Shown piece by piece: positions 33,501-40,520 of a stretch of DNA of 64,000 bases. The position numbers and the translations under genes are program-made. Where the stretch lies: positions 62,001 to 126,000 of the forward strand of contig NZ_AP024463.1 of NCBI RefSeq assembly GCF_019973735.1, in the 5' to 3' direction. The notes beneath the pieces are model-generated. The model was not told the origin of the DNA, ran no database searches, and saw only the letters and a list, made by a program, of their open reading frames with translations. This DNA is from Arachnia rubra (GTDB lineage Bacteria > Actinomycetota > Actinomycetes > Propionibacteriales > Propionibacteriaceae). The stretch's first letter is position 1; each line of letters opens with the position of its first letter.

Positions 33501-36500
33501 GCGGCCGGGCACCCTGTGCTGGCTGTCATCGAGGGCAGTGCCGTGACTCAGGACGGCGCGAGCAATGGGCTGACTGCTCCCAACGGGCAGGCCCAGGAAC
33601 TCACCATTCGGCGCGCCCTGGCCGACGCGGGTGTGGAAGCCCGTCAGGTGGATCTCCTCGAAGCCCATGGAACCGGCACCCGGCTCGGAGACCCTGTCGA
33701 GGTCGGCGCGCTAATGCGCACCTACGGGCGCGAGCATCCTGATGACGAGCCGCTGTGGATTGGCACACTCAAGAGCAACATTGCCCACACCCAAGCCGCC
33801 GCCGGCGCCGCGTCGCTTGTCAAGACGGTTGAGGCCATCAGGCATGGAATCATGCCGCCCACGATCCATGTTGACTCCGTTTCCTCTCACATCGACTGGG
33901 ATGAGGGCGCCGTCCGCCCCCTCCTCACCGCCCAGCTGTGGCCACAGGGGCACGCTCGGCGCGCTGCTGTCTCGTCGTTCGGCATCAGTGGAACCAACGC
34001 CCATCTCATTCTGACGGAGGCTCCGACCCGTGACGAGCAGGTCGCCCCGGTCGGAGACGTCGGCCCAATCGTGATCTCCGGAAAGAGCCCGCGAGCCGCG
34101 CAGGAACAGGCCGAAAGGGTCGCCGACTTCCTCGAACGCGGCGAAGCCCCCGTGGCCGACATCGCACAAGTCCTCGCGATGACGCGCCCATCTTTCCCGC
34201 ACCACATCGTCGCTGCAGCCGCCACGCCGGCGAAACTCGCCACCGTGCTGCGCGACGTGATGGTCGCCACGGCTCCGGCTCTCGGCCGTACCGCTTTTGT
34301 ATTCAACGGGGCCGGAGCCCATCGTTTCGGCATGGGACGTGAGCTGGCGGGATGCTTCCCAACGTTCGCCGCCGCGATCGACGAGATCGCGGAGATTGCC
34401 CGCCCGATCCTCGGGCAGGACCTTCGCGCCGCACTTTGGCGTGACGAGGCCCTCCTCGAGAGCCTTCCATTCGCCCAGGCCGGGAGCTTCGCGATCCAGA
34501 TCGCCCTCACCACGCTGCTGCGCGAGCACGGCGTGATCCCACAGGCTCTCGTCGGTCACTCGTTGGGAGCGATAGCCGCCGCTCATGTGGCCGGGGTGCT
34601 CAGTTTGTCCGACGCCCTCACGCTGGTCGTGCGACGGGCACAGCTCCTGGAGGAGATACCTGGGGTGGCCATCGAGGCCGTCAAGGCATCCGAGCACGAC
34701 GTGCTTGCCGCCATGGAGGGGATTGATGACGTTGACATCACCGTCCTTAACAGCGCCCTCGACACCGTGATCGCCGGGTCCGATGCGGCCGTGGCGGAGG
34801 TGCTGAGCCGCCTCGATGCCCATCACGTGAAGTTGCGGTTCGGCTACCCGAGCCACACCCGCCGCGCCGAGGCCATCGCCGACGAACTCACCGCCTGCGC
34901 GGCGGCTATGGAGCATCATCCTCCGCAAATCCCGCTCTTGTCGAACCTCGACGGGCGACCCCACGAGCAGGTCACGCCGGAGACGTGGGCCACGCTCGCT
35001 CGGATGCCTGTGCGCTTCGGTGACTGCGTCGCGTGGCTACGAGACCATGGGTATGGCCGCATGGTGGAACTGGGGGCGCTTGCGCCCCTCACCCCGGCGA
35101 TCGCAGCGGGCGATGCATGGCCCATTCCCACTCTGCGCAGCGGGATTCCCGAGCCGGTTGCCTACGCGACGGCACTTGGCGCGATCCACGCCAGCGGCGG
35201 CGATGTCTCCTGGCCCGCCTACTTCGGCCGCGACCATGCGCCCACCGGGGTCAGCCTGCCGACTTATCCGTTCCAACGGGAGACGCTGCGGATCCCCAAG
35301 CACGGGCGCGACCGTTCCTCGGATGCGGTCGGAACGCTCGTCGACGATGTCGTGACCTCGGCCTCCAGTGGCGAGACTCTGGCCAAGACCAGCCTGGTGA
35401 TCTCCGATGTGCCCTGGCTGGGAGAGCACCGCCTGTCCGGGCAGAGCGTGCTTCCTGGTGCCGCGTGGATCGACATCGTCCTTGAGACGGCAGAGCGCAT
35501 CGAACTGCCCGTCATTGACGAGCTCATCATCGAGTCCCCGCTCACCATCGACGGCGACCACCTCGACCTGCAGGTGAGCTTCGAGCCGACTGACGGGGCC
35601 AGCCGACGATTCACCGGGCATGCCCGCGTTGACGACGGGCCGTGGATCCGGCACATCAGCGGCCGGATCAGCTCCAACATACCCGCGACGGCAAGCTCCG
35701 CCATCGCCGAAGACAATGCCACTGAGCTGGTCGTTGATGGACTCTACCAACGTATGTCCGAGGCGGGTATCGCCTATGGTCCGACGTTTCAAAGTCTCGT
35801 GGCGGCCCGGCAGGCCGGCGATGTGGTGTGGGGCGAGATGCGGTTCCAGGAACCCACCGACGGCCACATCATCCATCCGGCACTGCTTGATGCCTGCATC
35901 CATCCCCTGATGCTCACCACGCTCGTGGGGCGTGACGGTGCCGAGTTCCCCTTCATCTGGGAAGGGGTCCACGTTCATCGGCGCGATGTGCCTGTCGCCA
36001 CCAGCCGAATCGAGCTGACCGGTCCCTCGCAGGTGCGCATGGACCTGTTCGACGCCGTCGGCAATTCCGTGGCTACCGTGGAGCGGCTCACACTCCGCAA
36101 GGCGGACTTAGTGAAGCCGCGACGCCACCACCTGATCATGCGCTGGGATGCGAGCGACCACCAGGCTGAGACCGAACGTGTCGAGGTCGTTGCCCTAGAC
36201 GAGGCCGACGCCGTTGCCGCCGAGGAGGTAAGACGCAGCCTTGATTGCGGCGCCGGGGCCCTAACCCGCTACCTCGTGGTGCCTGAAGGCAGTGATAACC
36301 GCATTGTCGAGACCGTCGCACAGGTTCACACCGCGCTGATCACGACCCTCGAGGACGACGATGTGCAGCGCGTGGTCCTCGTTCACAGGGGAGCCACGAC
36401 CGGAGCGAGCCTCGCCAACGCGGCGGTGTGGGGCATGGGTCTGACCGCTCAGGTTGAAAACCCGGGTCGGGTCGGTCTGCTCGACTTGGATCCGACGAAG

Positions 36501-38474
36501 ACCCTGGGCTTCGTTGCCGTCGATGGGCAGATTCCCCAGGCGAGGCTGTGCCAGGGTGTGCTTCAGGTACCCAGGTTGCAGGCTCTTCCCGTCCCCGAGG
36601 CTGAACTGGAGGCACCCGGCGCCGTCCTGATCCTAGGCGGCGGGGCGATCGGGCTCGAGGTGGCCCGCGGGGCTGCGTCCCGTGGCGCCGCCAGCGTCGT
36701 CATCGCCAGCCGCAAGGGCGCTCACGCGTCCGGTATCGCCGAACTGCGCGACGAGTTCCCCAACATCCCCATTGAGGCGGTCGCCTGCGACGCCACCGAC
36801 CCGGACGCAGTGCGCACTTGCGTTGAACTTGCGCCCCGGTGGGACGAGGTGTATTTCACGGCCGCGGCACTTCACGATGGTGTCCTCCACGGGCTTCACG
36901 CTCAGGACTTCCAAACCCCGATCTCGGTGAAGATCGATGGCGCCCGGGCCCTGCTGGCCGCGCTGGAGGACCGTCCGGCACCGTCCAGGATCTGCTTCTT
37001 CTCGTCCGTCGCCGGGGTCCTCGGATCCGCGGGACAGGGCACCTACGCGGCAGCGAACGCGGCTCTCGATGCGCTGGCGATGCGTCACCGCGCCCTCGGG
37101 GTGCCGGTTCAGTCGCTTGCGTGGGGGGCCTGGGGTGAGACCGGACTTGCGGTCGATCTTTCGGCCCGTGCCACGGGACTGGCGGGGTTGAGTACTCGCG
37201 AGGGCCTCGACCTTTTGTGGGACGCTTCCGCCCATGACGCCGCCGCCCTGGTGCCGCTGGCGCTGGACTACGCCGCCCTGCATCAGCTCGCCGACCAAGG
37301 TCTGCTGCCCCCACTCCTCAACGGGATAGTGGAACGGCGCCCGACAGCGTCTCGTACCGCCACGCCTGAGAGCAACCTCAACAGCCTGTCCCCCAAGAAA
37401 CGCGCCTCCGCCGTACTGGACCTCATTCTCCGGGAGATGGCGACCGTCCTTAAGTGCCAGCCGGAGGATATCGACCCGGACCGTCCGCTCGGTGAGTATG
37501 GTTTCGATTCGCTCATGGCGCTCGAACTGCGCAACCGCATTACTCAGACGGTCGCGGTACGCCTGAGCGCAACGGTTGTCTTCGAACAGCCGACCGCCTC
37601 AGCACTGGCTGCCTTCGTCGCTAACGAGATGGATGCCCCGGTCGCCCCGGTGGTCCGCGACGACCTCATCACGCTCCAGGACCTCTACCGCCAGGCCCTT
37701 GACCAGGGTCAGCTTGTGCTCGGGACCAAGCTCCTCCACACAGCCGCTTCCCTGCGCCCCACATTCTCCAAGGGTGATGGTTTCACTGCCCAGACGGTGG
37801 TTCTGGCGGCCGGGGACGAGCCCACCCTCTACTGCTTCAACTCGTGCATGCAGACAGCAGGAACCCAAAGCTACGCCCAATTAGGGCGCATCCTCACGGG
37901 TCGCCGTCGTGTGGTCAACGTGACTCTACCTGGCTTTGTCTCGGGGGAGTCGCTGCCCGACTCCGTCGAGGCTGTCATGGCTGCGCTGGCCGATGCCGTC
38001 GAGAAGGATGCGTCCGAGCATCCCAAGGTGTTCCTGGGTACCTCCGCAGGCGGCTGGTTCGCCCACGGTGCGGCCGCTGCCCTTGAGGCACGTGGCGGCC
38101 ACGTCGACGGGGTGATCCTTGTGGACGCCTACCCGCCGCAGGTCGACTTCCTGGGGCGTTTCGGGCTTGCATTGATCGCTGGGATGAACGAGCGCGCAAA
38201 GTCGTTCGACATGAGCAGCGATGCCCGACTCACTGCGTCCGGCTGGTACGGCGGCCTGTTCGCGGATCACCGCCCGGAGGCCATTCGGGCGCGTGAGGTG
38301 CTGCTGCGGGCCACCGAGCCTCTCGCCCCGACCGATGCCCCTGACTGGCGAGCAACCTGGCCCACCCGTCACGAATCCATCGACATCGACGGAGACCACT
38401 TCACGGTTCTAGAAACCCAGTGCAAACAGACAACGGAGGTCATTGAATCATGGATTACGAATCTGGGCTTGTGA
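27570..38474 (+). CDS. Type I polyketide synthase, two reducing modules plus thioesterase (chain-terminating)
   Basis: Protein of 3,634 residues. The order is: N-terminal docking helix 1-30; KS 31-447 (Cys194); AT about 545-850; DH with H-x-x-x-G-x-x-x-x-P near 949 and Y-G-P-A-F near 1070; KR near 1373-1540 (Tyr near 1518); ACP Ser1677; KS 1737-2150 (Cys1898); AT 2240-2550; DH His2620 and H-P-A-L-L-D near 2768; KR 3018-3180; ACP Ser3314; TE about 3418-3634 with Ser in G-T-S-A-G-G near 3492 and His3610. Both DH and KR pairs look active and there is no ER, so two successive double bonds are formed before TE release. Both ATs are atypical: the first has G-V-S-M-G-E and A-P-T-H, the second G-A-G-A-H, G-H-S-L-G-A and Y-P-S-H. 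The ATG at 27570 has AAGGA nearby; a longer upstream start lacks one. Confidence 0.95.
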   Translation: MHQEVERLRNYLRRVTGELRTTRQMLAQAHEPIAIVGMGCRFPGSSNPCEFWQNLADGVDGVGPFPTDRGWDLEMLSAYAVSPEGGFVEDAYDFDAGFFGINPREALAMDPQQRLTLQVAWEALEDARLNPAELRGQDVGVFSGVMYQDYGTLVGEAADMRDYLSVGGSNSVVSGRVSYTLGFRGPALSVDTACSSSLVALHLAVSSLRRHETSCALVTGGMIMSTPAAFESYGLDGALSATARCRAFSEDADGTGWGEGVGVLVLERLGDAQRFGHRVLALIRGTAVNQDGASSGLTAPNGPAQAHVIRAALEDAGLEAADIDLIEAHGTGTRLGDPIEAGAIHETYGQAHDATRPVYLGSVKSNIGHTQAAAGVAGVIKVVQSMRHNRMPKTLHVSEPTSAVDWDGSVSILTDPRPWGPGEQPRRGAVSAFGFSGTNAHVILEEAPVKEAAEPEAEQPEAGVTDIALPLVLSAPTRSALDRQVDAFTAWLEDHNDADVNAVAATLARTRTHFPHRFAVSTRAAAGIPEAIEQGSGIAGIERAAGGRTVFIYPGQGGHWEGMGKALMDQSPVFASAVAECAAAFGDELDFDLAQAIATGEAGRPVDPLARLHVCSFALAVGLTRIWQSVGIVPDAVLGVSMGEASAWWAAGALTLEQAARVVLARARVLDGLAGDYTMLAVRTSAAAVESQLRELGLTQTVWVVSDTSPASCTVLGATKSVDRLETCLTEQGIRTRIVREMRAPTHSPMIEGLRDDVLNALVDLTAAEASIPVYSATYGGRLASTGGCGAEHWFDNLRNALQVRSAVTQLAGDGFDVAVEISTHPSLRIDVELSYEELGQPIQVITSLQRGGDMADLDAGLAAATVAGIADIRGLWAARRSDLGDAPTYAFEGKRYFVEPSLSRTDLSSLGLDSPSYPLLDAQIQLASGRATVMVGQLAADRLPWLRDHMLNGRVLLPGTAFVELALQAGDALGCLTLDELVLVTPVEVSPGRIVNIQVVVEEADEQGHRACGVWSRASAEHEWTLNATGRLSSSAAPVAPRLTAWPPAEAEPIDVTALYEGYDSRGLSYGPAFRGLVDAWRCGADTVAAEVALPESIRAQADDYIIHPALLDAALHAIANLLGADGPVGMPFAWSGVRALGVGAKRARVLLTRQGEDRVQLVLYDGAGDVAVHVENVVVRAPEELSDSGLDANAALFETAWEEIPTESPAGARWYLWGTPTMPWDSRVVGCWSPDDGRPQGRVVLPIPRDLGPEKATAHLMEKLQDWLAHPEFEGNQLDIFTSGAVALDNDVPVDVGGAAVWGFVRTAQGEHPGQFRLIDLDDDPASWSALDTIPRSCKEVAIRSGRSLGQMLRRRRPDTSALRQVDPERTVVISGVGGIGTVIARALVTVNGARHVLLASRRGEKNPATVELADELQLLGASVTVVAADVSDPRGVDLILSKLDPRHPLGTVVHTAGVLRDSVMARLDSASLAPVFAAKTRAVALLDEATRSMNLDDFIVCSSAAGTFGALGQANYAAANAGLDALCHNRRMAGLPATSLAWGPWVAQNTAASVGVGASSGLSPISFDQGKALFEQALHDGVPSLVLPLVLDLGAVRRHAESGSVPDLLLKLAGIRQRRLAAAADGADWASLPLETAREKLSALAAEVTASVLGYASMDDVPLDLPFRDLGIDSLTALRLRNRLAEVTGLRLPVTLVFDHPTVTHVVEFLLSKLVDAEAPVVAPAVMSSATTTGKIAVIGAACRLPGGVRTPADLWRLVIEGGDGVGPVPEDRQWRPVAENTPEGGFIDGAYDFDPAFFSISRREALAMDPVQRLSLELAWEALERAHIDPTGLRGSATAVYVGLMHQDYKESIGVAPEDCEAYLGIGHSDSVVSGRLSYTLGLQGPAVSVNTACSSSLVAVHLGVQALRSGEASLALAGGGGVMSTELGFSMFGSTGGLSATGRCRAFSDSADGTGLGEGVAFVVLERLEDALAAGHPVLAVIEGSAVTQDGASNGLTAPNGQAQELTIRRALADAGVEARQVDLLEAHGTGTRLGDPVEVGALMRTYGREHPDDEPLWIGTLKSNIAHTQAAAGAASLVKTVEAIRHGIMPPTIHVDSVSSHIDWDEGAVRPLLTAQLWPQGHARRAAVSSFGISGTNAHLILTEAPTRDEQVAPVGDVGPIVISGKSPRAAQEQAERVADFLERGEAPVADIAQVLAMTRPSFPHHIVAAAATPAKLATVLRDVMVATAPALGRTAFVFNGAGAHRFGMGRELAGCFPTFAAAIDEIAEIARPILGQDLRAALWRDEALLESLPFAQAGSFAIQIALTTLLREHGVIPQALVGHSLGAIAAAHVAGVLSLSDALTLVVRRAQLLEEIPGVAIEAVKASEHDVLAAMEGIDDVDITVLNSALDTVIAGSDAAVAEVLSRLDAHHVKLRFGYPSHTRRAEAIADELTACAAAMEHHPPQIPLLSNLDGRPHEQVTPETWATLARMPVRFGDCVAWLRDHGYGRMVELGALAPLTPAIAAGDAWPIPTLRSGIPEPVAYATALGAIHASGGDVSWPAYFGRDHAPTGVSLPTYPFQRETLRIPKHGRDRSSDAVGTLVDDVVTSASSGETLAKTSLVISDVPWLGEHRLSGQSVLPGAAWIDIVLETAERIELPVIDELIIESPLTIDGDHLDLQVSFEPTDGASRRFTGHARVDDGPWIRHISGRISSNIPATASSAIAEDNATELVVDGLYQRMSEAGIAYGPTFQSLVAARQAGDVVWGEMRFQEPTDGHIIHPALLDACIHPLMLTTLVGRDGAEFPFIWEGVHVHRRDVPVATSRIELTGPSQVRMDLFDAVGNSVATVERLTLRKADLVKPRRHHLIMRWDASDHQAETERVEVVALDEADAVAAEEVRRSLDCGAGALTRYLVVPEGSDNRIVETVAQVHTALITTLEDDDVQRVVLVHRGATTGASLANAAVWGMGLTAQVENPGRVGLLDLDPTKTLGFVAVDGQIPQARLCQGVLQVPRLQALPVPEAELEAPGAVLILGGGAIGLEVARGAASRGAASVVIASRKGAHASGIAELRDEFPNIPIEAVACDATDPDAVRTCVELAPRWDEVYFTAAALHDGVLHGLHAQDFQTPISVKIDGARALLAALEDRPAPSRICFFSSVAGVLGSAGQGTYAAANAALDALAMRHRALGVPVQSLAWGAWGETGLAVDLSARATGLAGLSTREGLDLLWDASAHDAAALVPLALDYAALHQLADQGLLPPLLNGIVERRPTASRTATPESNLNSLSPKKRASAVLDLILREMATVLKCQPEDIDPDRPLGEYGFDSLMALELRNRITQTVAVRLSATVVFEQPTASALAAFVANEMDAPVAPVVRDDLITLQDLYRQALDQGQLVLGTKLLHTAASLRPTFSKGDGFTAQTVVLAAGDEPTLYCFNSCMQTAGTQSYAQLGRILTGRRRVVNVTLPGFVSGESLPDSVEAVMAALADAVEKDASEHPKVFLGTSAGGWFAHGAAAALEARGGHVDGVILVDAYPPQVDFLGRFGLALIAGMNERAKSFDMSSDARLTASGWYGGLFADHRPEAIRAREVLLRATEPLAPTDAPDWRATWPTRHESIDIDGDHFTVLETQCKQTTEVIESWITNLGL

Positions 38475-39247
38475 AGCCCGCCACCCAAATCGACGAGCGC
38501 TGGCTGCGTCGCCTCAAGCATGCTCCTGATCGCGTAGCGGCCAGGCTCGTGATCTTCCCGCACGCCGGGGGATCTGCCAGCTACTTCCGCCCCATGGAAC
38601 AGTTCTTGCATCCCCAGATTGACGTGCTTGCGGTCCAATATCCCGGACGTCAGGACCGGCGGCGTGAGCCTTGCCTAACGAGCGTCAATGCCCTCGTCGA
38701 CGGCGTGCTTCCCGCCCTCAAGCAGCTCACAGGATGCCCCCTTGCACTCTTCGGACACAGCCTGGGCGCCAGTGTCGCCTTCGAGGCTGCCCGAAGGCTG
38801 CATGCCCTGGACATCCCCGTTCACACGCTGTTCGCATCGGGACGACCGGGGCCGCGCGCGCATCGCGACCTGGGCTGGCATCGGGTCGGCGACGCCGCTT
38901 TCCTCCAAGAGATCCAGCGCCTCAACGGCACCGACGCTCGACTCCTCGAGGATCCCGAGATTGTCGAATTTGTCCTGCCGGCTCTGAGGGCTGACTACCG
39001 GGCTGCCGAGCTGTACGTGTACCACCCAGGCCCCCTGCTCGACTGCCCGATTGTTGCCTTGCACGGTGACATGGACGATTTTGTTCCCGACTTTGATGTC
39101 GCCGATTGGAGACACGAGACCACTAGTTCCTTCCGGCTCGAGCGGTTCTCAGGCGGCCACTTCTACCTTGTGGATCACTGGAAGGCCATCGCGGCGCTTG
39201 TAGGGGAAGCTTTCTCGCTCGGCACCGGGGTGAGGAGCGCGGCATGA
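38450..39247 (+). CDS. Type II thioesterase
   Basis: Stand-alone alpha/beta hydrolase of 265 residues that removes wrongly loaded or stalled acyl groups from carrier proteins of the synthase. Seen here are F-P-H-A-G-G-S-A near the start, the nucleophile elbow G-H-S-L-G-A near residue 102, an Asp in the H-G-D-M-D-D loop and the catalytic His in S-G-G-H-F-Y-L near residue 239. Length and motifs are standard for macrolide-cluster TEII proteins. The start lies 25 bp inside the 3' end of the synthase gene, and its stop overlaps the glycosyltransferase start (ATGA), so all three are coupled. Confidence 0.94.
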   Translation: MDYESGLVKPATQIDERWLRRLKHAPDRVAARLVIFPHAGGSASYFRPMEQFLHPQIDVLAVQYPGRQDRRREPCLTSVNALVDGVLPALKQLTGCPLALFGHSLGASVAFEAARRLHALDIPVHTLFASGRPGPRAHRDLGWHRVGDAAFLQEIQRLNGTDARLLEDPEIVEFVLPALRADYRAAELYVYHPGPLLDCPIVALHGDMDDFVPDFDVADWRHETTSSFRLERFSGGHFYLVDHWKAIAALVGEAFSLGTGVRSAA

Positions 39248-40512
39248 GAATTCTCCTCACCTGCATTGAGGAACCCAGCCACCTGCGCACTATGGTGCCG
39301 CTGGCCTGGGGACTCATGGCGGCCGGACATGATGTGAGGGCCGCTGGTGGACCTGGGATCACTACCACCATTCTCGAGGCCGGCATCCCGTCCGTGACGG
39401 TCGGCATCCCCTCATCAGCCGCCGAGTTGTTGTCGATGGCCGCCGACCAGGGTGACAGCCTCGAGAACGAACTCACCGACTGGACCCGGCCGCAAGACAC
39501 AACCGAGGACTGGGAGACCGCGCTGCTGCGATACCAGGTAGCGGTCCCTATGGCCTTCGCCCTCTACAACGATCCCATGGTCGAGGACCTCGTCGATCTC
39601 GCCCGGGATTGGCGACCGGATCTCATCCTCTGGGAGTCCCTCACCTATGCGGGTGCTATCGCCGCCGCAGCCAGTGGCATCCCTCACGCCCGGGTGAACT
39701 GGATGCATGACATCTACGGCGCCATGCGTGAGACCTTCGTTGCGCGCCTGGCCGAGCAGCCTGAGGAGGACCGCGAGGATCCGCTGCGTGAGTGGTTCGA
39801 ATCCCACCTGCACCCCTACGGTGCCGAGTTTGAGGAGCACCTGGTCTCAGGCCTGTGGACTTTCGACCTCATCCCCCCAAGCCAGCAATTCACCACGAGC
39901 CTCCACCGGGTTCCCGTGCGTCCCCTCGCCTACACCTCCAAGGCAGCGCTACCGCTGGATGTGCCCGAGCGAGGTGTGCGACCCCGCGTGTGCCTGACCG
40001 CCGGGGTGTCGCTCCAAGAGACGTTCGGCGTGGACTTCCTCGACGTTGAAACCATCGCCGATGCCCTAGCTGATCTGGACGTCGAGATCGTCGCCGCAAT
40101 CCCTCCGGAACAGGCCGCTGCGTGGATCCATCGCCCGGCCAATGTCATTCACGCCGGGTTCGTTCCCTTGAACTTCCTGCTGTCGTCTTGCTCTGCCGTC
40201 CTTCATCACGGCGGATTTGGTACCTGGGCCCATGCTCTGGCTGCCGGGATCCCGCAGCACATCACCGCGATTTGCCACGGCGACCTGACGATCAAGGGCG
40301 ACTACCTGGTGAAGTCCGGGGCTGGGATTCTGCGTCACCCCTCCCACGTATCCCCGGGCCAGCTCCGCGAAGACGTCACCGCGCTCGTCTCCGACAGTGC
40401 CTATCAAAGCGCCGCCACCGCCCTGGCCGATGAGGTCCGGGCTATCCCATCCCCGGCTGAGATTGCCGCAAACCTCGCCCCCATCGTCGAAGCCTACGTG
40501 CCCATCCGTTAG
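39244..40512 (+). CDS. Macrolide-type glycosyltransferase (GT1 family)
   Basis: GT-B enzyme of 422 residues resembling the EryCIII/DesVII/TylM2 group. It begins R-I-L-L-T-C. The donor-binding C-terminal domain has V-I-H-A-G-F-V-P-L, then L-H-H-G-G-F-G-T-W-A-H-A-L, the conserved nucleotide-sugar motif. It should attach the amino-deoxysugar to the polyketide. Relatives that use amino sugars usually need a P450-like helper (EryCII/DesVIII type); none is encoded in this window. It overlaps the type II thioesterase gene by 4 bp and precedes the loading synthase by 8 bp. Confidence 0.92.
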   Translation: MRILLTCIEEPSHLRTMVPLAWGLMAAGHDVRAAGGPGITTTILEAGIPSVTVGIPSSAAELLSMAADQGDSLENELTDWTRPQDTTEDWETALLRYQVAVPMAFALYNDPMVEDLVDLARDWRPDLILWESLTYAGAIAAAASGIPHARVNWMHDIYGAMRETFVARLAEQPEEDREDPLREWFESHLHPYGAEFEEHLVSGLWTFDLIPPSQQFTTSLHRVPVRPLAYTSKAALPLDVPERGVRPRVCLTAGVSLQETFGVDFLDVETIADALADLDVEIVAAIPPEQAAAWIHRPANVIHAGFVPLNFLLSSCSAVLHHGGFGTWAHALAAGIPQHITAICHGDLTIKGDYLVKSGAGILRHPSHVSPGQLREDVTALVSDSAYQSAATALADEVRAIPSPAEIAANLAPIVEAYVPIR

Positions 40513-40520
40513 GAACACCA

